DNA of 64,000 bases from JAPWJZ01 sp041287865 (GCA_041287865.1 JBGGMV010000066.1:81695-145694); one strand, 5' to 3'; shown: positions 1-9,225, numbered from the stretch's first letter. Notes: generated from the sequence alone by a model not told the origin. Made by a program: numbers and translations.

Positions 1-1144
1 TCATCTTGGGATGCGCGCTTTCGTTGATCTTGGTCTGGAAGAAGTCCTTGATCTCTTCGGGAGTCTTGGGCGTATTGGGGGTTGCTTCGCCGGGGGTTGC
101 AACATTTGCAAGAATGGCATCGGCGGTCGCCATGGCGTCGCCGCCAGCGGCCGCTTTGGCCGCCTTGCCTGCGATTGACGATGCGGCGATCGTTTTCGGC
201 GCTTCTTCCTTGGCGGCGGGTGTGGGCTTCGCCGGCGCGCCTTCTTCGGTGGCTGCGGCTTCTGCCTCGGCTGCCCTGCGGGCGGCGCCGGGGCGTTCGT
301 CCGCGCCGGGCTTCACTTCGCCCTTCACGTCGAGAGGCGCGTTGTCGGCGCTCTGCACGCCGGCCAGTGTCTTGTCGGCGAGGCCTTGCTGGTGCTGCGC
401 CCATTTCTGCATGATGGGGCTGTCGGCCATCGGCTGGAAGTTTGCGACTTCCATGCCTTGTTTCTTGGCTTCGAGCCAGAACATCTCTTTCTGGTCGCGG
501 TTGCCGTAGACGTTGAGCTTGGTCCAGCCGCGGTTCTTGGCGATCGCGACGGTGGCTTCGGCTTCCTCTTCGGAGACTTTGGCGAAGAAGCCGGTCTTGC
601 CGACGAATTCGCCCTGCTGCATGAAGTTTTCATGCCATTTGATCGTCGAGCCGCCTTCGAGTTCGAAAACGATGCCGCCGAAGCCTTTGGTGACGCTGCC
701 CTTCTGCATGATGTTGTGCAGGACGGGATCGGGCCATTGCAGGCCCCATTTGTCGTTCAGCAGCTGGCGCATCTTGCGCGTATCGCGGATTTCCTCTTCC
801 GCATCGGGCTCTGCGGGCAGAGCGGGGGCCTTGGGGGCGCCATCGCGGTCGTATTCGTCGGTTTTGGGAGCGGGTTGTTGCTGCTGCTGCGGCGGCGGGG
901 GCGCCTTGATTACGGGCGGCGCTTCTTCCTCGGCGGGGGGCGCTACAATAGCAGCGGCGCCTTCGGCGGCCGGGGGCGTGGTTTTTGCGGCGGCGGCAGC
1001 ATCAGGTGCCGGCGTCGTGATCACAATTTCAGGGGCGGAGCCGTTCGAAACGCCGGTCAGCGCTTCTGGTTCTTTGACGATATCGCTGCCCACAACGTCC
1101 TTGCGTTCTTCATTGCCGCCAGTTTGGGCTCCATCATTTGCCAT
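1..1144 (-). CDS. LPD7-domain protein, C-terminus cut by window edge
   Basis: This is an open minus-strand frame from an ATG at 1144 to the left edge, 381 codons with no stop, so the C-terminus is missing. Residues 1-110 are low-complexity and rich in Ala, Pro and Glu, with a Pro/Gln stretch. A compact domain follows at about residues 130-235; it contains VAIAKNRGWTKLNVYG and then FWLEAKKQGMEV. That pattern (a helix, a GW turn, a strand, then WLEAxxxGxxV) matches large polyvalent protein-associated domain 7, known from conjugative relaxases and other mobile-element proteins. The rest is again Ala/Glu/Pro-rich. The domain call rests on remembered motif shape. The role is unknown; a DNA-transfer or secretion-linked role is inference. 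The long plus-strand ORFs over this region are shadows. Confidence 0.72.
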   Translation of the reverse strand, partial: MANDGAQTGGNEERKDVVGSDIVKEPEALTGVSNGSAPEIVITTPAPDAAAAAKTTPPAAEGAAAIVAPPAEEEAPPVIKAPPPPQQQQQPAPKTDEYDRDGAPKAPALPAEPDAEEEIRDTRKMRQLLNDKWGLQWPDPVLHNIMQKGSVTKGFGGIVFELEGGSTIKWHENFMQQGEFVGKTGFFAKVSEEEAEATVAIAKNRGWTKLNVYGNRDQKEMFWLEAKKQGMEVANFQPMADSPIMQKWAQHQQGLADKTLAGVQSADNAPLDVKGEVKPGADERPGAARRAAEAEAAATEEGAPAKPTPAAKEEAPKTIAASSIAGKAAKAAAGGDAMATADAILANVATPGEATPNTPKTPEEIKDFFQTKINESAHPKM

Positions 1145-1277
1145 GTACACGACCCCTATTCGTTAAGATATAAATTAACCGCTCTTTAACTTATATTTTA
1201 CTATTATAGCCAAATTTTCGTAATCTGGCAAGAAAACGCATTTTATCCATTTAAAACAAAGGGATAATTTATGCTTT

Positions 1278-1901
1278 TTAGTTGTATTTTGGCTGGGTGC
1301 GGGTGGGGTTGTAGTAGCGGAAATAGTCGTTGTCCAGCTTGATTCCCGCGACGGGTTCTTTCAGCTCCACTTCGGTGACGCCGCCCTGCGTATCAACGAT
1401 GCGCCAGCGCTTCAGCACCAGCGCGGGTTTTTCCTGCAATACCAGCGTCATGGAGCCCGACAGCGGATCCTTCGCCTCGACCAGCGTCACCAGCAGCATG
1501 TCGCGGTCACGCTTCACGCCGGAAACTTTAATATCGCCCGCGAGTCGCAGGTGCTTGCGCAGGAAGAAGTCGGCCAGCGACTTTGAAATCGGCGCGCTGC
1601 TCTGTTCCTTCATCTTGCCGTCATAATAATATATGAGCGTGCCGTCGGCGACGATGAAGTCGGTGACCGGCGGATCGTACTGGAAGCGCATCTTGCCCGG
1701 GCGCTTCAGCATGAAGAAGCCCGTGGCCTGCTTTCCCTCATTGGTGGTCTGCACGAAGCGCGCCTTCATGGTCGAAATGCCGTTCAGGTAATCCTCGACG
1801 ACCTTGACCTCCGGCAGTGTGGCGGGGTCGGGGGCTGTGGCAGCCTGCGCGGACAGGGCGAGGGTCAGCGAGAACAAGCAAGCGAAGAGGGCGTGTTTCA
1901 T
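1278..1901 (-). CDS. lolA: LolA-family outer-membrane lipoprotein carrier protein
   Basis: This is a 207-residue periplasmic protein with a signal peptide (basic n-region, hydrophobic core, cleavage near AQA at about 20). The mature part follows the LolA pattern: an N-terminal helix (VVEDYLNGISTMKARFVQT), the strand GFFMLKRPGKMRFQYDPP typical of LolA, then DGTLIYYYD. LolA carries lipoproteins from the LolCDE complex across the periplasm to the outer membrane. The length fits the family. It lies downstream of ftsK on the same strand, a pairing common in alphaproteobacteria, with one extra periplasmic gene between them. No paralogue is visible here. Confidence 0.88.
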   Translation of the reverse strand: MKHALFACLFSLTLALSAQAATAPDPATLPEVKVVEDYLNGISTMKARFVQTTNEGKQATGFFMLKRPGKMRFQYDPPVTDFIVADGTLIYYYDGKMKEQSSAPISKSLADFFLRKHLRLAGDIKVSGVKRDRDMLLVTLVEAKDPLSGSMTLVLQEKPALVLKRWRIVDTQGGVTEVELKEPVAGIKLDNDYFRYYNPTRTQPKYN

Positions 1902-1964
1902 GGTTTTGTGCCTTTCATGACAGCCATGACATAGGACAGTGAAGGCCGAAAAGCAAGGTACAGG

Positions 1965-2741
1965 CTAGTGGTTCAGCCGGACCTGTTGGGCGATGAAACT
2001 GTCCATCATCTTGTAAAAGCGCGTGAAATCCGGCTCGCTGCGATCGCCGGACATGGAAATCTGGAATTCCAGCGGCACGTGGCGGATCAGGGTCTTGCCC
2101 ACGACGCCGCCGGTGGTCAGCTTTTTATACTCGACTTCGCTGTTCACGGCATAGGCGAGCGAGACGCCGTCGCCGGTCACATGCGGTTTCGCGTCGAAAT
2201 TATAATCCTCGGGGTTCGCCATGTAGGTGGTGGTGGTCAGCGCGCCCTCGACGCGCTTCTTGAGCCTGCCCTGCTTGGTAAAGGCGCGCAGCATGTCGTT
2301 CCAGGCGTCCTCGCGGAAATTGGGCGCGTGCATGTCGATGAATTCCTGCCGCGTCAGTTTCTTGGGCGGCGGGCGCGTCGCGTCGGCCCAGGTGATCGTG
2401 CCCTTACGCTTCAGCACGAAGCTGCTGCCCGCGTCGATCACGCCGATGCCTGCCAGTTCCTTGCAGTCGGCGAAAACGGCCACCAGCATCCCGCCGTTGT
2501 GGCGCGCGGCGTCTTTCATGCTTTTCAGCAGCGCGTTTTCGGTCACGCGCGATTCATCCATGAAGCACATGCCCTTGGGCGCCTCGAAGACCATGGTGGT
2601 CTGCCCGATCGTGGCGAAGAGCGTGCGGCGGTTGTCGAAGACCGGGTTCTTCTTTTGCGCGGCATCGACGGCGGCGGCCGAGAGCAGCAGCAGGCCGGCG
2701 CACAAAAGGCCGAGGGATTTGGCTGAAAAGCTTTTCGTCAT
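1965..2741 (-). CDS. Exported protein of unknown function
   Basis: The product has 258 residues with a clear signal peptide (MTKSFSAKSLGLLCAGLLLL, cleavage after about AVDAA). I do not recognise a family. The mature protein begins with mixed strands, has two cysteines (in GMCFMDES and ADCKEL) that could form a disulfide, and ends in a helical stretch (FTRFYKMMDSFIAQQVRLNH). It sits between ftsK (3 nt upstream) and lolA (63 nt downstream) on the same strand, so it is probably co-transcribed with ftsK. Location suggests an envelope role; this is inference. It may be lineage-specific. Confidence 0.75.
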   Translation of the reverse strand: MTKSFSAKSLGLLCAGLLLLSAAAVDAAQKKNPVFDNRRTLFATIGQTTMVFEAPKGMCFMDESRVTENALLKSMKDAARHNGGMLVAVFADCKELAGIGVIDAGSSFVLKRKGTITWADATRPPPKKLTRQEFIDMHAPNFREDAWNDMLRAFTKQGRLKKRVEGALTTTTYMANPEDYNFDAKPHVTGDGVSLAYAVNSEVEYKKLTTGGVVGKTLIRHVPLEFQISMSGDRSEPDFTRFYKMMDSFIAQQVRLNH

Positions 2742-2744
2742 GTG

Positions 2745-5144
2745 TTACGTCCCAAAGTTGTCGACCAGTATCTCGCGCTTGCCGGCGTGGCTGGCCTGGC
2801 TCACCAGCCCTTCCTTCTCCATCCGCTCGACGATGCGCGCCGCGCGGTTGTAGCCGATCTGCAGGTGGCGCTGGATGAAGCTCGTCGACACCTTGCGCTC
2901 CCTGAGAACAAGGGCGACCGCCTGATCGTAAAGCGCGTCGCTTTCGCCGCCTTCGCCGCCCTCACCGCTGCCGAACGCGGTCTCTTCGCCTTCGTCCTCG
3001 GTGACCCCATCAATGTACTGCGGCACGCCTTGGCCGCGCAAGAAGGTGACAACCTTCTCGACTTCGTCGTCGGCGACAAAGGGCCCGTGGACTCTGGTAA
3101 TGCGCCCGCCGGCGGCCATATAGAGCATATCGCCCTGGCCGAGCAGCTGTTCCGCGCCGCCTTCCCCTAATATGGTGCGGCTGTCGATCTTGCTCGTCAC
3201 CTGGAAGGAAATACGGGTCGGGAAGTTTGCCTTAATGACGCCGGTGATGACGTCGACCGAGGGACGCTGCGTCGCCATGATCAAATGGATGCCAGCGGCG
3301 CGTGCCATCTGGGCGAGGCGCTGGATTGCATTCTCGACTTCCTTGCCGGCCACCAGCATCAGGTCGGCGAATTCATCGACGATGATGACGATATAGGGAA
3401 GATCGGTCAGCGGGATCGGCTGTTCTTCGTACACGGGCTTGCCGGTTTCGCTATCGAAACCCGTCTGCACCTTGTGCATCAGTACTTCGCCCGTCGCGCG
3501 TGCGGCGCGGATGCGTTCGTTGAAACCGTCGATATTGCGCACGCCCAGTTTCGACATGGCGCGATAGCGGTCTTCCATCTCGCGCACGGCCCATTTCAAT
3601 GACGTCACGGCCTTATGCGCTTCGGTCACGACAGGGGTGAGCAGGTGCGGAATATCGTCATAGACCGACAATTCCAGCATCTTCGGATCGATCATGATAA
3701 AGCGGCACTGTTCGGGCGAGAGACGGTAGAGCAGCGACAAAATCATCGTATTCACGGCAACCGATTTGCCCGAGCCTGTGGTACCAGCGACGAGAAGATG
3801 CGGCATGCGCGCGAGATCCGCGATGATGGGTTCGCCCGCGATATTCTTGCCGAGGATCAGTGGCAGTTTCGCCGCGTGTTTTTCGGACTCGCGCGTCGCC
3901 AACAGTTCTTTCAAAAAGACCATTTCGCGCTTTGCGTTCGGAAGCTCGATGCCGATTGCGTTCTTGCCGGGGACGACGGCGACGCGCACGGCGACCGAGC
4001 TCATGCTGCGCGCGATATCGTCGGACAGGCCGATGACGCGGCTGGTTTTCGTGCCGGGCGCCGGTTCCATTTCATAGAGCGTGACGATGGGGCCGGGGCT
4101 GACTTTCAAAATCTCGCCCTGCACGCCGAAATCGGCGAGCGTGGTTTGCAGCATCTCGGCGTTCTTTTGCAGCGCGGCTTCGTCGAGCTTGATGGTGACG
4201 CCCTGCGCGCGGTCCTGCAGCAGCTCAAGCGCGGGCAACTGCCATTCTTCGTCGCTGGTGCGCAGGTTCAGCTTCTTCTGCTTTTCTTCTTTCTGCGGCT
4301 TCGGTTTTTCGGCGCGTGTCGCCACGATGGGCTTGCGCTTGGGCTGGTCGGGCTGTTCGTTGGCGGCGGGCGATTGAGGACTGTCATCGCGGATGCGCAC
4401 GCGCGCGGCGCGGGGTTCTTCCGGTTCTTCGTTCGTATAGGCGGTGTGCCAGCGGCGGAACATGCTGTAGACCGTGCCGGTGCGCTCGGCGGCGGCGAAG
4501 CTGACGTCGCGCGTGCGGCCAAGGCCGGTGGCCCATTCCGACAGGCTGACGCCCAGCGCCATCAGGTAGGAGAAAGCGAAAACGGTGAAGGCCGCAGCCG
4601 CCACAAAGATAAAGGCCATGCTGCCCAGAATGCCCTGCAGGCTGTTGCCGATAAAGGCGAAGACCAGACCGCCGGCCGATCCGCCCATATAGGCGCCGAT
4701 GCCCCAGCTGTCGAACGACGGCACGCGTGCCAGCGCAATCGCGCCCGTCAGCACGGCCAGCGCCAGCAGAGGCAGCCGCGCGCCAGCAGGCGGCAGGGGC
4801 TTCCGGCGCAGAACGCGGTAACCCCAGGTGATAAAGGCGATAGCGAGGAAGTATGACGCAAGGCCCAGCGTTTGCAGCAGCAGGTCAGCCGCGTAAGCGC
4901 CGGGGCCGCCCAGCAGGTTCTGCACGCTGCCGGCCGTGGCAGCCGTGTTGAACGAAGGATCTTTCGCATCATAGGTGAAGAGCGCCGCCGCGAGCGCCGC
5001 GCCGGTCAGCAGGAAGGCCGCGCCGCCAAGGTCGGTCAGGCGGTGCGCGATAAAGCTCTGCAGCTTCGCCGGCAGCAGTGGCGGTTTGTTATGACGTGAC
5101 TTGATGGTCAGTTTGCGCGATTGCGCACGCGAAAATAGCCCCAT
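2745..5144 (-). CDS. ftsK: DNA translocase FtsK
   Basis: The product has 799 residues, the usual length for alphaproteobacterial FtsK. The N-terminal 200 residues hold four to five membrane helices (for example ALAAALFTY, SYFLAIAFITWGY, LALAVLTGAIALA, GSMAFIFVAAAAFTVFAFSY). A charged Pro/Lys/Glu linker follows to about residue 300. The motor has Walker A GTTGSGKSVA at about 455 and Walker B IVIIVDEFADLM at about 585. The C-terminal 65 residues form the winged-helix gamma domain (RKVSTSFIQRHLQIGYNRAA), which reads the chromosome's orienting sequences. FtsK anchors at the septum and pumps DNA to clear the terminus before division. The start at MGLFSR gives a basic N-tail before the first helix. 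Confidence 0.96.
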   Translation of the reverse strand: MGLFSRAQSRKLTIKSRHNKPPLLPAKLQSFIAHRLTDLGGAAFLLTGAALAAALFTYDAKDPSFNTAATAGSVQNLLGGPGAYAADLLLQTLGLASYFLAIAFITWGYRVLRRKPLPPAGARLPLLALAVLTGAIALARVPSFDSWGIGAYMGGSAGGLVFAFIGNSLQGILGSMAFIFVAAAAFTVFAFSYLMALGVSLSEWATGLGRTRDVSFAAAERTGTVYSMFRRWHTAYTNEEPEEPRAARVRIRDDSPQSPAANEQPDQPKRKPIVATRAEKPKPQKEEKQKKLNLRTSDEEWQLPALELLQDRAQGVTIKLDEAALQKNAEMLQTTLADFGVQGEILKVSPGPIVTLYEMEPAPGTKTSRVIGLSDDIARSMSSVAVRVAVVPGKNAIGIELPNAKREMVFLKELLATRESEKHAAKLPLILGKNIAGEPIIADLARMPHLLVAGTTGSGKSVAVNTMILSLLYRLSPEQCRFIMIDPKMLELSVYDDIPHLLTPVVTEAHKAVTSLKWAVREMEDRYRAMSKLGVRNIDGFNERIRAARATGEVLMHKVQTGFDSETGKPVYEEQPIPLTDLPYIVIIVDEFADLMLVAGKEVENAIQRLAQMARAAGIHLIMATQRPSVDVITGVIKANFPTRISFQVTSKIDSRTILGEGGAEQLLGQGDMLYMAAGGRITRVHGPFVADDEVEKVVTFLRGQGVPQYIDGVTEDEGEETAFGSGEGGEGGESDALYDQAVALVLRERKVSTSFIQRHLQIGYNRAARIVERMEKEGLVSQASHAGKREILVDNFGT

Positions 5145-5262
5145 GAATCCTCCCCAACCGCCTGCGCAATCGCAAGCGGGACAGCTAAACCCTTTTCCCG
5201 CTTCGAGTGTAACAGAAGGGGAGTCAGCGAAGCTATATAAAGATGGAGGTCAGCTCGGCCGT

Positions 5263-5463
5263 TTACTTCTTCTTGGCCTGCGTGTCGTCGGTGAAATCGA
5301 GCACGCCGTTGGGGTCTTTTTCAACCAGATCAGCGACTTGGTCGTAGACGGACGCGTTATCGTTCATCTGCTCTTTCAGGGGCTCGTTCTGCGCGCCGAC
5401 GTTGCGGAAGAAAGTTGCGGCGTCGCGCAGCAGCTTGGCGGCGAGTTGGGCGTAGGTTGCCAT
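5263..5463 (-). CDS. Small acidic protein of unknown function
   Basis: This is a 66-residue protein, MATYAQLAAKLLRDAATFF at the start and ending in a lysine-rich AKKK. It is predicted helical and acidic in the middle (NDNASVYDQVADLVEKDPNG), with no membrane segment. It lies on the ftsK strand about 120 nt upstream of ftsK and is separated from the ankyrin gene by about 100 nt. The composition is typical of a real gene rather than a shadow, and no larger frame competes. I recognise no family. Confidence 0.6.
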   Translation of the reverse strand: MATYAQLAAKLLRDAATFFRNVGAQNEPLKEQMNDNASVYDQVADLVEKDPNGVLDFTDDTQAKKK

Positions 5464-5566
5464 TATTGATGCCTCGTGAAATGTGTGAACTTAAATCCTC
5501 GAGAAAATTAGCATGGCGGGCGCAAGGCGGCCATGAAAAAGTTATCAAATATTACGGAAAAAATTA

Positions 5567-6415
5567 TCAGGCCGTCCAGCTGCGGCCCTCGCGGCGGGGC
5601 TGGAACCAGCCAAAGCTGCCTGCGCCTGAAGCGCCGTTAGCGGCGGCGGGCGGCTTCGTTTCTTTTTTGCGGGGTTCTTTTGACAGGTTGAAAGGCTTGC
5701 TGATTTTCAGCGCCGCGCCGATGCCGGCGCTGACGGCGTCCTCGACCGCTTTTTCGCGGCGCGAGGGTTCCGCCTGCAGCTGGAGCAGGAAATAATTGTC
5801 CCCTTGCTCAGCCGCCGCCGCAAACAGCGCCGGTGCGGTCACGTCCGCGCCAAGGTCGAGCAGCGTGCGGAACACGATCTTCCGGCCCGTGTTGATCGCC
5901 CAGTGAAGGGGCCTGAACCCTCCCGGGGTATCGTCATCGATATTCGCGCCGTGTTTGACCAGCAGGGCGGGAATGCCGGGGCCGCCCCGTTCTTTGTCGC
6001 CGGTCACGTAATGATGCAGCGGCGTGCGTCCATGCTGGTCTTTGGCGCCTGCCTTAAACCCTTTGCCCAGCAGGAATTCAACGAGTTTCTCGTTGCCCGA
6101 CTGTACGGCCATCATCAGTGCGCTGCAGCCCTCGTTGTCGGTGGCGTAGAGATTGGCGTTGTGCTCGCACAACAGCTTGACCGTGCTTTCATGGCCGTTC
6201 AGCGCAGCCATCAGCAGGCCAGTGCGATGGCTGTCCTTCCAGAAGATTTCGGTTTGATGGGGCCAATAGGTCAGGAATTCGGTGATGGCGTGGTTGTCGC
6301 CGCGCGCGCAGGCCTTCATGAAATTGGTCATGTCCTCGTCATCGGGCGTCGGCCCGCGCGGCTTGGGCGCAGTCCTTTGTGGCGTACGTGATGGCGGGCC
6401 TATCCGCGAAACCAT
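5567..6415 (-). CDS. Ankyrin-repeat protein with tail motif
   Basis: The product has 282 residues. A basic Pro-rich N-terminus (about 27 residues) precedes at least four to five ankyrin repeats at about 30-200 (GLLMAALNGHESTVKLLCEH, SALMMAVQSGNEKLVEFLLG, TPLHHYV..., RPLHWAINTGRKIVFRTLLD). These repeats normally act as protein-binding scaffolds. After them comes ALKISKPFNLSKEPRKKE, which carries the K-P-[LIF]-x-L-[KS] motif shared with other ankyrin proteins here; in this protein it is about 45 residues from the end, followed by a Gly/Ala/Pro tail. The ATG has GGGGAAG six bases upstream. The gene stands alone between AT-rich intergenic DNA and a 100-nt gap. The binding partner is unknown. Confidence 0.85.
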   Translation of the reverse strand: MVSRIGPPSRTPQRTAPKPRGPTPDDEDMTNFMKACARGDNHAITEFLTYWPHQTEIFWKDSHRTGLLMAALNGHESTVKLLCEHNANLYATDNEGCSALMMAVQSGNEKLVEFLLGKGFKAGAKDQHGRTPLHHYVTGDKERGGPGIPALLVKHGANIDDDTPGGFRPLHWAINTGRKIVFRTLLDLGADVTAPALFAAAAEQGDNYFLLQLQAEPSRREKAVEDAVSAGIGAALKISKPFNLSKEPRKKETKPPAAANGASGAGSFGWFQPRREGRSWTA

Positions 6416-6495
6416 GAAACTTCCCCGTTAAAAAGATGCATATATCATAATAATATTACATTATTATGTCAATACAATATGTATCTATCTGATAT

Positions 6496-7350
6496 TTATT
6501 GTGATTTCTTCAGTTTCAGGCGGAAGGCGTGGGCGGGATAGGTGCCCAGCATCCGGATATCGGCGGCGTAAAAGCGCAGCTCGTCAATCGCGTACTGGAA
6601 CGAGACATCGTCCGGATGGCTTTCAAACTCGCAGTAGAACTGGGCGGAATGGAATTTGTTTCCTTCCAGATAGCTTTCCAGCTTCGTGATGTTGATGCCG
6701 TTGGTGGCGAAACCGCCCAGCGCTTTGTACAGCGCGGCGGGGATGTTGTGCACCTTGAAGATCAGCGAGGTCATGTAGATTTTGTTTTTCTGGCGCGGCG
6801 GCACTTTCGCGCTTTTCGACAGCGCGAGGAAGCGCGTGGTATTGCCCGCTTCGTCCTCGACATTTTTCTTCAGGATTTTCAGACCGTAGAGTTCCGCGCA
6901 AAGGGCCGAGGCGATGGCGCATTGCGTCTTGTCGCCGGCCTCCGCAACTTTCTGCGCCGATGCGGCGGTGTCTTCGAAGACGACGGCTTTCAGGCCCATG
7001 TCGGAAATCAGCTTCTTGCATTGCGGCAGCGCATGCACATGGCTGTAAACGGTTTTCAAATCCGACAGCTTCGCGCCCGGCACTGCCAGCAGGCAGTGAT
7101 GCACGGGAATAAAATGCTCGGCAATCACCGACAGGCGGTGCTGCGGCAGCAACAGGTGGATATCGGCCACGCGGCCCGCAATCGAATTGTCGATCGGTAT
7201 CATCGCCACATCGGCGCGGCCCGCTTCCACCGCCTTGAAGGCCTCGGCGAAGGTCGGGCAGGGCAGCGGTTCCAGATCGGGGAAGGCCGACATGCAGGCC
7301 ATGTGTGAATAGGCGCCGGCGCGGCCCTGAAAGGCGATTTTACGGGTCAT
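6496..7350 (-). CDS. pheA: Prephenate dehydratase
   Basis: This 284-residue enzyme converts prephenate to phenylpyruvate in phenylalanine synthesis, in the cytoplasm. The N-terminal periplasmic-binding-like catalytic fold starts KIAFQGRAGAYSHMAC; the catalytic TRF motif is visible as NTTRFLAL. The C-terminal ACT domain (about 190-275) has the regulatory signature region GINITKLESYLEG, so feedback by phenylalanine is expected. There is no fused chorismate mutase domain, as usual in alphaproteobacteria. The gene starts 13 nt after the HIT-like gene on the same strand, which suggests co-transcription; kdsB lies upstream of both. Confidence 0.94.
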   Translation of the reverse strand: MTRKIAFQGRAGAYSHMACMSAFPDLEPLPCPTFAEAFKAVEAGRADVAMIPIDNSIAGRVADIHLLLPQHRLSVIAEHFIPVHHCLLAVPGAKLSDLKTVYSHVHALPQCKKLISDMGLKAVVFEDTAASAQKVAEAGDKTQCAIASALCAELYGLKILKKNVEDEAGNTTRFLALSKSAKVPPRQKNKIYMTSLIFKVHNIPAALYKALGGFATNGINITKLESYLEGNKFHSAQFYCEFESHPDDVSFQYAIDELRFYAADIRMLGTYPAHAFRLKLKKSQ

Positions 7351-7363
7351 TGGGAAAAGTATC

Positions 7364-8149
7364 CTAAGGTGTCTTCGGTTTCTGGAACCAGCGGTTTTTC
7401 AAGCCATTCTGCCCCAGATTTTCGCCGCCCGCAACTTCGACCGCCATATGGCCGAGCTTCGCGTCAGCCTCGCCGTTGAAGTTATAGTATCCCACGCGCG
7501 CGCCATGGCTGTCGTTGACAAGCGGCAGGGCCAGCTGCGCCACGGCCTTCCAGAAACCGCGTTTTTCCTCTGCTGTCGCGTCCGTGATGAAAGCGGCGAA
7601 AGACGGATAGCCCTCATGCGTGATGACGTAATGCTGCGCAGCCTCGCCCAATGCGGGCGGCAGGGGCAGTGCGCGGAGGCCTTGCCCCATATCGCGTGCC
7701 AGCACATCCGCCTTGTTTTCGGCCAGCTGCGCATAGAAATCTTTTTTGGGATGCGGGTGGAAACTGCGCGTATCGGCGATGAATTCATTGCCCGCCGTCA
7801 ATGCGCCCGACAGCACATGGATATGCACCTGCGGGATCTGCGAATTGGTGTCGTTTTCGCCGTCATCGGCTTTCTTGATGAAATTGATCAGCCACATGTG
7901 GTTGCCGGCGTTGGCGTGATTTTTGTAAAGCGTGTCGAAGGCGGCGGAGATATCGTCCCATGTTTTATCGTCGGCCTTCGCGGCCAGAAAATCCGCAGCG
8001 TCGTCGTGGCGCAGGCCCGAGACCGCGATGATGAAGCTTTTCTCCGACAGCGGGTTGCCCTTCTCCGCCTGACCGTGCAGCACAGTGCGCGTCGAGACGT
8101 TTGCGGCGAAAGCGTCTTGTGAGTTTGTCTTGTCGAACCAGTCGGCCAT
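7364..8149 (-). CDS. HIT-like protein with altered histidine triad
   Basis: The product has 261 residues. The first 125 residues resemble a HIT (histidine triad) nucleotide-binding fold: a strand/helix region, MWLINF in the middle, and then QIPQVHIHVLSG at about 108-119. HIT proteins have HxHxHxx there; this one reads QVHIHVL, with Gln replacing the first His and the usual nucleophilic second His kept. The C-terminal 130 residues do not match a family I know. It lies between kdsB and pheA, probably co-transcribed with pheA. A nucleotide hydrolase or transferase function is inferred from the fold; the substrate cannot be read from the sequence. Confidence 0.65.
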   Translation of the reverse strand: MADWFDKTNSQDAFAANVSTRTVLHGQAEKGNPLSEKSFIIAVSGLRHDDAADFLAAKADDKTWDDISAAFDTLYKNHANAGNHMWLINFIKKADDGENDTNSQIPQVHIHVLSGALTAGNEFIADTRSFHPHPKKDFYAQLAENKADVLARDMGQGLRALPLPPALGEAAQHYVITHEGYPSFAAFITDATAEEKRGFWKAVAQLALPLVNDSHGARVGYYNFNGEADAKLGHMAVEVAGGENLGQNGLKNRWFQKPKTP

Positions 8150-8243
8150 GGGGTCACCCTTTGGCCGTCATATTACATAATCCACAAGGATAGGCAAACG
8201 GAAACGGAGCGGGGGTGGCCTATCAAGCTGTTTTAGCTTGGTT

Positions 8244-9020
8244 TTATTTCAGTGCGTGGCGCGCGGCTTCAAGGTCATCCGGCGTATCGACGCCGAGCGG
8301 GACGGTATCGACCACCGCGATATCGATGCGCATGCCGAGCGCAAGCGCGCGCAGCTGCTCGAGCCGTTCGCGCTTTTCGAGCGCGGAGGGCGCGGCGGCC
8401 ACGAACTGTTCGAGCGCGGAGCGGCGATAGGTGTAAAGGCCGATATGGTGCAGCAACGGACCATCGCCCGAGGGCGCGGTGGTGCGCGAGAAGTAAAGCG
8501 CGCGGCCCTGACGTTCGCCCTTGGCAAAATCGATTTCCGCGATGGCCTTCACTACGTTCGGATTTGTTTTTTCGGCTTCCCTGGTGATGATGCAGCCCAG
8601 CGTGCCGATCTGCACCTCGGGGTTCTGCAGCAGGTCGAAAGCGGTTTTAATCAGCTTTGCATCCAGCGTCGGCAGGTCGCCCTGCACGTTGATCACGGCG
8701 TCATGATTGCCGCCTGCGTCCACGGTTTTCAGCGCGGCCAGGATACGGTCGGAGCCGGAGGGCAGGGCGGGATCGGTCAGCACGGCTTCGCCGCCGGCTT
8801 TTTCAACCGCTTCCTTGATTTCTTTCTCGGCGCAGGCGACGACGACGCGGCCCAGCTTCGCTTCCTGCGCGCGGCGGAGAACATGCACGATCATCGGCAG
8901 GCCGTGGATATCGGCCAGCGGCTTGTTCGGCAGGCGCGTCGATGCCATGCGCGCGGGGATCATCACGATCGGGTTCGCGGGCAGTGTATCGGCCTTCGGG
9001 GCGCGCAGCGGCTGGGTCAT
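8244..9020 (-). CDS. kdsB: 3-deoxy-manno-octulosonate cytidylyltransferase
   Basis: This 258-residue enzyme activates Kdo as CMP-Kdo for lipopolysaccharide inner-core synthesis. The sequence shows the KdsB signature IPARMASTRLPNKPLADIHG near the N-terminus (nucleotide-binding loop), then LPSGSDRILAAL and DAVINVQGDLPTLDA, which carry the CTP and metal-binding residues, and a C-terminal IDTVPLGVDTPDDLEAAR-like ending (VDTVPLGVDTPDDLEAAR). The length fits. It indicates an LPS-bearing Gram-negative. The gene is followed on the same strand by the HIT-like gene and pheA after about 95 nt. Confidence 0.95.
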   Translation of the reverse strand: MTQPLRAPKADTLPANPIVMIPARMASTRLPNKPLADIHGLPMIVHVLRRAQEAKLGRVVVACAEKEIKEAVEKAGGEAVLTDPALPSGSDRILAALKTVDAGGNHDAVINVQGDLPTLDAKLIKTAFDLLQNPEVQIGTLGCIITREAEKTNPNVVKAIAEIDFAKGERQGRALYFSRTTAPSGDGPLLHHIGLYTYRRSALEQFVAAAPSALEKRERLEQLRALALGMRIDIAVVDTVPLGVDTPDDLEAARHALK

Positions 9021-9225
9021 CTGAGTCTCCGTTTATCGGTTGCCGGTATCATAGTCGCGCTTTTCGGGTTTTACGCCCTGAAAATGCAAGCGGCTCTTAT
9101 TCCTCGGCAATTTTCCGCGTTATGTCAATATAAAATAATTCGCTTTACGGCCTGTTGCGCTGCGGTAGAAAAGTAAGATAGATGGCTTTTAAAAAGCTAT
9201 TGCCATAATAACAATAAAAACGGCC

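Noticed and set aside
386..1189. Plus-strand 267-codon frame opposite the LPD7 gene
   Set aside because: It is Gly/Phe/Arg-rich in the pattern of an antisense shadow and the minus strand has a clear domain.
3615..4856. Plus-strand 413-codon frame opposite ftsK
   Set aside because: Shadow of a well-supported gene; Arg/His/Asp-rich composition.
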